Below, one piece after another: positions 5,675 through 10,380 of a stretch of 10,380 nucleotides of DNA. Both the position numbers and the translations under genes were made by a program. A model generated the notes under the pieces. It was not told where the DNA came from, searched no databases, and saw only the letters and a program-made list of their open reading frames with translations. Numbering within the stretch: the first letter of the stretch is position 1; each line of letters opens with the position of its first letter. The stretch spans positions 49,008 to 59,387 of the forward strand of contig DKIT01000039.1 in NCBI GenBank assembly GCA_002454415.1, read 5' to 3'. The DNA is from Sphingobacterium sp. UBA6711 (GTDB lineage: Bacteria > Bacteroidota > Bacteroidia > Sphingobacteriales > Sphingobacteriaceae).

Positions 5675-7363
5675 TTATTCAATTTGCTCCTGTAGCGTTT
5701 GGCATGAAATTTTTTCAAAATAGCTTTCCATTTCGCTGTTGCATTTTTCTATAAACGTTTTTGTGCGTTGTTGCAATGCTATTATCGTTAGTGGATCTCC
5801 TTTATAATTTGCGTTGTACCTAAATTCCTGTTGTGCTTCGGTAATGTTCTTAAAAGCAGTGAAATGATTCTCATGGTCAAGGCAGAATATGGCGTAGGCA
5901 TCAGGAACGATTAATTTGCAGAGTTTTATCAGAAAAGTAAGGTTGACGCGTTGTGGTTTGTATTGGATGACGGAATTGATTACGCCCAGACAAATTTGTT
6001 CTAACACTTGTGAAAGGGTGTAATATACTGCCTCTACAGCAAAGGAGCAACCCTCTTCAAAAGCGTAAAATAAGCAACGTGCATTGTTATAGCGCGTCTT
6101 CCATTGTTGATGTACATATTCAAGATCAAGCAGCGGGGCAACGAGACTTTTCCGATCGATACTTGTTATTGATTGGTTTTGAAACCAGATGTCACCCGCC
6201 TTCAGGAGCGAAAGGAAAAAGGGGTGTCCCTTTGAAAGCTGTTTGGTGAAAGTTGTCGTATTTTCCGTGAGCAACGTAAGCGATACATTGCTAGGCAGCA
6301 TATCCGTAATGAGCTGCGTTAGATTATTAATCTCGGCGTTTAATGTATCATAGGCGACAAAGATATAGTAAGCGTGTGTGATGCGGTCATACTTTACCCT
6401 TTGTAGTGCATTTTGGTATTTATGATGATCGGAGTTGTAACCAAAACATGCTACCAGTGCAGGTGTACAATAGCAGGCTATAGCATTTAGAATGAGGTCA
6501 CGATAATTAGTATTACAATAATGTTTATTGTATAATTCGTTTGCGTCTTTGAATTTTTCAATGTAGTTGTCTATAGTAGGGATTGGACTAAGTTTTTCTT
6601 TAATTTCTTTGAATAAAATATTGGAATAATCGTAGATCCAGTTTAATGCATTTATAGCAATTTCGTAAGCAGTTACTAATAAGCTTTCTTCAACACTGTA
6701 GTCTTGATTGTAACGATAATCGATATATGCTTTTTCAATTTTTTTTAAGGCTCGTTTCTTTTCGTCCGTATCTACTAATTTAGCCAATCGAGAATCAAAT
6801 GTTTTGAGATAATTGATATTGCCTTTTAACGAATGCGATTTCTTCTCGTCGCTGATTAGCAGATTTTCTGCCGTTCGAAGGGATAGTTCTAGCGCCTGAT
6901 GGAGCATAAAAGCTGCGTGTGAATAGTCTTTATGCTCCCGATAGAAATTATAACCATCAATAAAGGAACGAATTTTAGTTGTCTCCTTATCTATATACAA
7001 CCGAGTCTGATTTATGATCTGTTCAACAGAATCACTAGGCAATGTAAGCACTGTCTCCAGTTTCGGATTTTGATAGATACGGTTTTCGGGTCGACAGATA
7101 AGATAAGTTCGGCCTAGTCCTTGATCTATCTTTTTCTGTATCTCACGGGGGAAATGTATATTGAAATAGATGTTGGAATAGTTTTCAATTGCTTTGTTGA
7201 TGAAAGTTCGTGCCCTGTCAAATCGGCTGCCTGAATTTGACGAAAGGTTAATCTGTAGCATATGATACTTTTTACCATCGTGGTCAAAAGTCCATTGGTA
7301 GATTTCATCGACAGCAACAGCACGAACTATTGCTTCGACAATAAGGTTAATATCGGTGTTCAT
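5675..7363 (-). CDS. Tandem (degenerate nucleotidyltransferase-like + HEPN) protein, unknown function
   Basis: A 562-residue soluble protein that reads as two copies of an NT-like plus HEPN unit. Copy 1 has an NT-like core at about 15-105 and HEPN at 110-250 ('AAFMLHQALELSLRTAENLL', then 'KSHSLKGNINYL', ending in 'YRYNQDY' at 216-222). Copy 2 has NT-like at about 285-400 and HEPN at 410-540 ('FAVEAVYYTLSQVLEQICLG', ending in 'FRYNANY' at 514-520). The NT-like parts align by eye: strand 'YHMLQINL' with 'YYIFVAYD', strand 'SNIYFNIHF' with 'SNVSLTLLT', then 'KIDQGLGRTYLI...IYQN' with 'QLSKGHPFFLSL...WFQN'. Neither has the catalytic GS...D-x-D motif ('CFGYNSDHH' stands near its place in copy 2), and neither HEPN has an Rx4-6H RNase motif at the usual place. 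It starts 23 nt after the helical-repeat gene and is surely co-transcribed. HEPN proteins often act in toxin-antitoxin or defence systems; activity here is not shown. Confidence 0.85.
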   Translation of the reverse strand: MNTDINLIVEAIVRAVAVDEIYQWTFDHDGKKYHMLQINLSSNSGSRFDRARTFINKAIENYSNIYFNIHFPREIQKKIDQGLGRTYLICRPENRIYQNPKLETVLTLPSDSVEQIINQTRLYIDKETTKIRSFIDGYNFYREHKDYSHAAFMLHQALELSLRTAENLLISDEKKSHSLKGNINYLKTFDSRLAKLVDTDEKKRALKKIEKAYIDYRYNQDYSVEESLLVTAYEIAINALNWIYDYSNILFKEIKEKLSPIPTIDNYIEKFKDANELYNKHYCNTNYRDLILNAIACYCTPALVACFGYNSDHHKYQNALQRVKYDRITHAYYIFVAYDTLNAEINNLTQLITDMLPSNVSLTLLTENTTTFTKQLSKGHPFFLSLLKAGDIWFQNQSITSIDRKSLVAPLLDLEYVHQQWKTRYNNARCLFYAFEEGCSFAVEAVYYTLSQVLEQICLGVINSVIQYKPQRVNLTFLIKLCKLIVPDAYAIFCLDHENHFTAFKNITEAQQEFRYNANYKGDPLTIIALQQRTKTFIEKCNSEMESYFEKISCQTLQEQIE

Positions 7364-7386
7364 AATATGGATTGAATAAATAGGAT

Positions 7387-8658
7387 TTATATTGCTGCTT
7401 CTAGAAGGGCTGTTTGTTTTTGATTAGGAAATTCTATCTCTTCAGAAAAAGCTGTTAAATAAGCCAGTTCTATTATTTTGATCATAATCTGATAGATTCG
7501 TGTACTGTAAACTGAATAGGTGCCCGTGTATCGGTTTTTCGCGAGTCCATAATTGATCCATTCATACAAGATTTCATTCCATTCTTGCTGATTGTATGTT
7601 CCAACTGTTGCCAATAGTGCTGCGAACGGATTGTCCAGTTCTTCATTCGACACATAATAAAGTATCATCTGCTCTTGTGCATGCCTAATCAAAATTGATT
7701 GGCATTCAGGCAATATTGAAAATGAATTCTCCATACTGATCGGAAGGCTTGGAGATTCCTCAGGTTTATTAGATAACATTTCCAATAGCGAGTAAATACA
7801 GGCATAGTTGAAGAGTAGATTTGCGCCAGAATGTTGACGGCTTTCATTGTCAGCCGACCAGAATTCTTTTTCGTCGATGACCGTGTGGTACCAATATCTG
7901 ATATTTTCTCGCCAGCCATTTAGATCCTCTTTGTCAAAGAAATCTTTTAAAGCTGAGATGGAATAAGGTTGTGAAGCAAGCCAGGAGGGCAGTATGATAC
8001 GTTCTTTAGGGTGAAATATCTTGTCTTTTCTTTCTTCCAAAGACTGTTGGGGTTGGCGCAGCCCATTTTCAATATTTTCTTGATTTTGTACAACATTGTG
8101 TGGAAGCATTTTACTTTCATGGATTTTATGAAGAGATAAGGCTAATCTTTGTAATAATTCTCTAGCTGAAAGGATTTCTTCGCCCTCATTCCCTAGAAAT
8201 TCACCATTTCTATCACTGATATTTATCCAAATAGCATCTAAGGTCTCATACCATTGCCTTAACGATTGATGTGAGAAGAATCGGCTGATTCCATCTGTTG
8301 GTGATTCGATATCATTTACAGTGAGACGTTCCCCGGACACGTAATTCCAATAATCTGAATCACATTGAATAAGACTCAAGGGCTTTTTAAGTTTTTTTAA
8401 TTCACATTTTTTGAAAATGACATACGCTATCTCGACAAGCGTAATTAATTTTTTTGTGTTGTATCCTGAATTTGAATACGGGTAGTTCATCTTTACACTT
8501 GAAGCGGCATTAATAAGGAGGTTTATATCCATTAAAAGATAATGAATGTATGTTTCTTGCACGAAAAAATCGTCGAGATATTGCATCGGGTTGTCGATGT
8601 AATCTTGGCTTAAATAGCGAAAATGTTTCGCTTTTAGTTTCTTTTGCGTATTTTTCAT
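7387..8658 (-). CDS. Uncharacterised protein of four diverged helical repeats, upstream partner of the HEPN protein
   Basis: I do not recognise the family. The 423-residue product (from the ATG at 8658) is soluble and probably all-helical, and seems to contain four copies of one module: about 14-86, 127-181, 237-294 and 331-404. Copies 1 and 4 share 'Y-x-S-x-x-x-x-DNP' ('RYLSQDYIDNPMQYL' and 'YYVSNEELDNPFAAL'), a Tyr-Ser segment ('YPYSNSGY', 'GTYSVYS') and an 'IELAYL'-like helix. Copies 2, 3 and 4 share a paired-Trp helix (W136/W144, W249/W256, W360/W367). Copies 2 and 3 also share 'D-x-x-x-EF' or 'DEKEF' and a following leucine-rich helix. A longer frame reaches a GTG at 8715, but the ATG at 8658 gives a normal start and removes 19 non-conserved-looking residues. 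It is followed after 23 nt by the HEPN gene, so the two probably act together, for example as a binding scaffold and its effector. That is inference. Confidence 0.8.
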   Translation of the reverse strand: MKNTQKKLKAKHFRYLSQDYIDNPMQYLDDFFVQETYIHYLLMDINLLINAASSVKMNYPYSNSGYNTKKLITLVEIAYVIFKKCELKKLKKPLSLIQCDSDYWNYVSGERLTVNDIESPTDGISRFFSHQSLRQWYETLDAIWINISDRNGEFLGNEGEEILSARELLQRLALSLHKIHESKMLPHNVVQNQENIENGLRQPQQSLEERKDKIFHPKERIILPSWLASQPYSISALKDFFDKEDLNGWRENIRYWYHTVIDEKEFWSADNESRQHSGANLLFNYACIYSLLEMLSNKPEESPSLPISMENSFSILPECQSILIRHAQEQMILYYVSNEELDNPFAALLATVGTYNQQEWNEILYEWINYGLAKNRYTGTYSVYSTRIYQIMIKIIELAYLTAFSEEIEFPNQKQTALLEAAI

Positions 8659-8786
8659 CAGATTATATTTTTTAGTCGATGAAACTGCTACTAGGGCAAA
8701 TACCGATCCGTGCACTGATCTAAAGCCTTGTCGGTTTCATATATTTTTTTGGTGAGTAAAATAGTTTATAATTGTCTTCGTTAGCA

Positions 8787-8818
8787 CTAAATTAAGAACT
8801 ATTTTTCGGTAAAACAAA
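8787..8818 (-). promoter_or_regulatory. Candidate promoter of the helical-repeat/HEPN operon
   Basis: On the minus strand, TTTG (8818-8815) and TAATTTAG (8794-8787) are separated by 20 bp. This fits the Bacteroidota -33/-7 pattern (TTTG and TAnnTTTG) with one mismatch. Transcription would begin near 8780, giving a leader of about 120 nt to the ATG at 8658. The -33 element overlaps the ACAAA/TTTGT palindrome and lies between two direct repeats, so the divergent regulators could control it. Confidence 0.4.
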
Positions 8819-8843
8819 TATTTTGTATTAAAATTTTCGGTAA
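8803..8843. promoter_or_regulatory. Paired TTTTCGGTAA direct repeats with a central palindrome, candidate operator
   Basis: TTTTCGGTAA occurs at 8803-8812 and again at 8834-8843, 31 bp apart, with the second copy running into the ATG of the first regulator gene. Between them lies ACAAA-TAT-TTTGT (8814-8826). The site would cover a weak -7-like TATTTTTC (8800-8807) for the + strand regulators and the -33 element of the divergent operon. This suggests autorepression by the small helix-turn-helix proteins. Confidence 0.45.
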
Positions 8844-9259
8844 TGAGTTCTGTTTTGAAGAGAATTAAGATTGTGGCGGATAGGGAGGGGATGAGCGTTT
8901 CGGCTTTTGAGGCGACTATTGGTGCTAGCAAGGGCGTTTTTACACGTGCATTGGCCAATGGTACCGACATTCAATCTAAATGGTTAATCAGCCTAGTGGA
9001 GAAATATCCGCAATATTCTTCTGAGTGGCTATTAAAAGGTGAAGGAGATATGTTGAGACCGATATCAATAGCAAATGAAGAAGAAGAAAAGTATCTAACA
9101 CCAGAGTTAGAGGGGATACACAATACTATCATTTATACATTAAAGCAAGTTGTCGCATCACAAAATGTAACCATAAAGTCTCAAGAGAAGACAATTGTGT
9201 CTTTGGAGAGATTATTATCTTCTTTGGAGCAAGAAATAAAATCTTTAAGGAACAAATAA
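8843..9259 (+). CDS. Small helix-turn-helix regulator with coiled-coil tail (Bacteroidota CI-like type), copy 1
   Basis: A 138-residue DNA-binding protein. Residues 4-72 are the lambda-repressor-like helix-turn-helix domain common in Bacteroidota: 'RIKIVADREGMSVSAFEATI', 'GASKGVFTRAL' as the likely recognition region, and the signature 'WLLKGEGDML' at 62-71. Residues of about 88-136 form a coiled coil with 'IKSQEKTIVSLE' (111-122), suited to dimerisation. There is no C-terminal peptidase domain, so it is not a LexA/CI-type self-cleaving repressor. It is divergent from the helical-repeat/HEPN operon and 28 nt upstream of a paralogue. Direct repeats overlap its start, pointing to autoregulation and probably to control of the divergent operon. 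Such genes also occur on prophages and integrative elements, but nothing else of that kind is seen here. Confidence 0.85.
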   Translation: MSSVLKRIKIVADREGMSVSAFEATIGASKGVFTRALANGTDIQSKWLISLVEKYPQYSSEWLLKGEGDMLRPISIANEEEEKYLTPELEGIHNTIIYTLKQVVASQNVTIKSQEKTIVSLERLLSSLEQEIKSLRNK

Positions 9260-9287
9260 ACAACAACATTTTTAAAAACGGGCAAAA

Positions 9288-9668
9288 GTGAATGTAAAGG
9301 AACGGGTGCTGCTTATTGCTGAAACTAAAAGGATCAGTAAAACCGAATTTTTCAAAGATGTGGAACTATCCTATGCAAACTTTAAGGGAGGTCAGAAGAA
9401 TACAGCCTTGAGTTCGGATGCCATGATTGCCATATTGATAAAACATCCGGATATCAGTCCTACCTGGTTATTAATGGGCGAAGGAGCTATGATGCGGAAG
9501 AATGATAGTGGGGATGTAAGTGCACCGACTGTCGAAACAGCTCCTGCCACTGCCGAGGGCCTCGCAATTTATAAGCAGCTGGTCAATGCCTTAGAACAAA
9601 CAATTAAGGCACAAGAAAAGACAATCCTTTCATTGGAGGGACAGGTGAGTTTATTAAACAAAAAGTAG
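9288..9668 (+). CDS. Small helix-turn-helix regulator with coiled-coil tail, copy 2 (GTG start)
   Basis: A 126-residue paralogue of the preceding regulator. The N-terminal domain (2-71) keeps the overall pattern and the 'WLLMGEGAMM' signature (60-69), but the recognition-helix region ('DVELSYANFKGGQ') differs strongly from copy 1, so the DNA target may differ or be lost. A Ser/Thr/Ala/Pro-rich linker (about 74-90) leads to a coiled coil with 'IKAQEKTILSLE' (106-117), almost identical to the tail of copy 1. This fits tandem duplication and possible hetero-dimers. The start must be GTG at 9288: the frame has a TAA at 9273-9275, no ATG between, and the next in-frame ATG falls well inside the domain. 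It is probably co-transcribed with copy 1, whose stop is 28 nt upstream. Confidence 0.83.
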   Translation: MNVKERVLLIAETKRISKTEFFKDVELSYANFKGGQKNTALSSDAMIAILIKHPDISPTWLLMGEGAMMRKNDSGDVSAPTVETAPATAEGLAIYKQLVNALEQTIKAQEKTILSLEGQVSLLNKK

Positions 9669-9676
9669 CCTCAATC

Positions 9677-9690
9677 CCACAGAAGTGTGG
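9677..9690. terminator. Short hairpin between convergent genes, weak terminator candidate
   Basis: CCACA (9677-9681) and TGTGG (9686-9690) form a 5-bp stem with a GAAG tetraloop in the 26-nt gap between the regulator stop and the DUF2683 stop. It sits where a shared terminator would be expected. The stem is short and there is no strong U-tract, so confidence is low. Confidence 0.3.
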
Positions 9691-9694
9691 AGTT

Positions 9695-9913
9695 CTATTT
9701 GATACTGTCCCATATATTCTTGGCTGTTACAGTTTTTGTCTTCCCTTCCTTTAGGTCTTTTCTCCCTTCCTCGATCAGTTGTGATAGATCGGATGGAAGT
9801 TCTTTTTCCTGAAAAGGGACATTTTTCACACCAAGAGCCTTCAGAACAGCAATTATTTTTTTTCGTTCCGAAGAACTGGAAGAATATTCAAATGAAAATA
9901 CAGTCGTTGTCAT
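9695..9913 (-). CDS. DUF2683-type small protein, antitoxin-like, without an adjacent toxin
   Basis: A 72-residue acidic/basic soluble protein. The pattern of a short N-terminal strand ('TTTVFSFEYSSSSSERKKII'), a helix ('AVLKALGVKN') and the C-terminal 'EEGRKDLKEGKTKTVTAKNIWDSI' matches DUF2683 proteins, which are about 70-80 residues long and often sit just ahead of RelE/ParE-type toxin genes. The family match was made by eye. Here the downstream side meets the convergent regulator gene after 26 nt, so no partner toxin can be encoded behind it. It is either an orphan antitoxin, a remnant, or a small regulator. It has a strong Bacteroidota promoter with a palindrome inside it, consistent with autoregulation. 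Confidence 0.75.
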   Translation of the reverse strand: MTTTVFSFEYSSSSSERKKIIAVLKALGVKNVPFQEKELPSDLSQLIEEGRKDLKEGKTKTVTAKNIWDSIK

Positions 9914-9959
9914 AATCTTGCCTTTTTAATTCTAACAGTCAAACTTTATACTCTACTTA

Positions 9960-9993
9960 CAAAGATACGAAAACTATTTTGTTAGTTTACAAA
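9960..9993 (-). promoter_or_regulatory. Bacteroidota-type promoter of the DUF2683 gene with internal palindrome
   Basis: On the minus strand, TTTG (9993-9990) and an exact TATCTTTG (9967-9960) are spaced by 22 bp, matching the TTTG/TAnnTTTG consensus of the Bacteroidota primary sigma factor. Transcription should start near 9953, giving a leader of about 40 nt. Between the two elements lies AAACTA-TTTTGT-TAGTTT (9971-9988), a perfect 6-bp inverted repeat with a 6-nt spacer, well placed for a repressor that blocks RNA polymerase. Confidence 0.72.
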
Positions 9994-10200
9994 CGAATAG
10001 CTTGCCGCACAGGCGGGTTATGATAAAAATACCTGATTTCGGTGATTTCATTGGCCTCTTTTTTGTTTTAATTTCGTTATTGAAAAGGTGTTTGTTTAGC
10101 CGGCATCTGGTAAGGCTTCTTTTGTATTTGTGAAAGGGCGTTGCCTGCCTGTTGATCGATTTACATTCGTTAGCTTCATGTATTCAAAGAATTAAATGTT

Positions 10201-10380
10201 ATGTCGAAAAAAGTATTTGTAATATGCTGTCTGCTTTTCGCTTGTTGTGTATATCAGGGTATTGCGCAGCCAGCAGGCCAGCGACCACTTTATACCTCAA
10301 CATGGGGGCACCTTTACCGTGAAGGCGGGAATAATAAGGATCTCTTGGGCGTTTTTCCGACAGAAGCTCCTGTGTATCTA
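10201..10380 (+). CDS. Exported protein of unknown function, N-terminal part (runs off the window)
   Basis: An open frame of 60 codons from the ATG at 10201 to the window edge with no stop. The N-terminus is a signal peptide: basic 'MSKK', a hydrophobic core 'VFVICCLLFACCV', then 'YQGIAQP', with likely signal peptidase I cleavage after 'GIA' or 'AQ', common in Bacteroidota. 'LFAC' at 12-15 resembles a lipobox but has Phe at -2, so a lipoprotein is possible and less likely. The visible mature part ('LYTSTWGHLYREGGNNKDLL') is not one I recognise. Four Cys near the end of the signal peptide are unusual. The 287 bp upstream of it (9914-10200) holds the divergent DUF2683 promoter; I see only weak promoter-like sequence for this gene. 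Confidence 0.75.
   Translation, partial: MSKKVFVICCLLFACCVYQGIAQPAGQRPLYTSTWGHLYREGGNNKDLLGVFPTEAPVYL

Noticed and set aside
6010..6249. Plus-strand 79-codon frame opposite the HEPN gene
   Set aside because: Antisense shadow with low-complexity composition and no recognisable domain.
6917..6940. Rx6H in the first HEPN region (R142 to H149) as a possible RNase motif
   Set aside because: It stands ahead of the 'AAFMLHQALE' helix, whereas the catalytic Rx4-6H of HEPN RNases lies near the C-terminal helices, so the spacing match is probably chance.
7387..8658. RteC-type regulator of conjugative transposons as identity of the 423-aa protein
   Set aside because: The size is wrong and I do not see the RteC sequence pattern; the protein looks like a helical repeat protein instead.
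8659..8715. N-terminal extension of the helical-repeat protein to a GTG at 8715
   Set aside because: The ATG at 8658 gives a normal lysine-rich start; the extra 19 residues look like translated leader. It cannot be excluded entirely.
8737..8970. Minus-strand 77-codon frame spanning the divergent gap and the start of the first regulator
   Set aside because: It overlaps the conserved helix-turn-helix region on the + strand and covers the likely control region; its C-terminal end looks like translated AT-rich spacer.
9288..9668. Prophage or integrative element suggested by CI-like regulators
   Set aside because: No integrase, att-like repeats, structural phage genes or tRNA are present; these regulators are also frequent outside prophages in Bacteroidota.

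Overview
The window looks like chromosome from a Bacteroidota bacterium, most likely of the Sphingobacteriaceae (Sphingobacterium or Pedobacter type). This is inferred, not proven. The grounds are AT-rich intergenic DNA, almost no Shine-Dalgarno sequences, a textbook Bacteroidota promoter (TTTG, 22 bp, TATCTTTG) at 9960-9993, a TonB-dependent receptor next to PepSY-type membrane genes, small CI-like regulators of the 'WLL-GEG-M' type, and a DUF2683 protein.

Region 1 (1-3519, + strand) is a tightly packed iron-siderophore locus. It holds the C-terminal beta-barrel half of a TonB-dependent siderophore receptor, two small three-helix membrane proteins resembling DUF3325 and DUF3649, and an eight-helix PepSY-associated membrane protein of the FoxB/FpvG ferrisiderophore-reductase type. 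The likely division of labour is uptake across the outer membrane by the receptor, then reductive iron release at the inner membrane. An in-frame TAG lies just upstream of the visible receptor frame, so the receptor may be broken.

Region 2 (3520-5540, - strand) is a two-gene operon. It encodes a 123-aa protein of unknown function and a MocR-type regulator (GntR winged helix fused to an aminotransferase fold) with all PLP-site residues present. Three direct CTGTACC repeats in front of the operon are a likely MocR operator. Hairpins separate this operon from region 1.

Region 3 (5675-9668) is the most unusual part. A minus-strand pair encodes (a) a 423-aa protein that appears to be built from four diverged copies of a roughly 60-75-residue helical module, and (b) a 562-aa protein that reads as a tandem duplication of a catalytically degenerate nucleotidyltransferase-like domain plus a HEPN domain. 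Divergent from them are two tandem small helix-turn-helix regulators with near-identical coiled-coil tails. The shared 180-bp gap carries direct repeats and a small palindrome. I propose this four-gene block as a candidate uncharacterised HEPN-based system; its function is not shown by the sequence.

Region 4 (9669-10380) has an orphan DUF2683 antitoxin-like gene (- strand) with a clear promoter and a palindrome between its promoter elements. The window ends in the start of an exported protein. I see no tRNA, rRNA, CRISPR array, insertion sequence or integrase.
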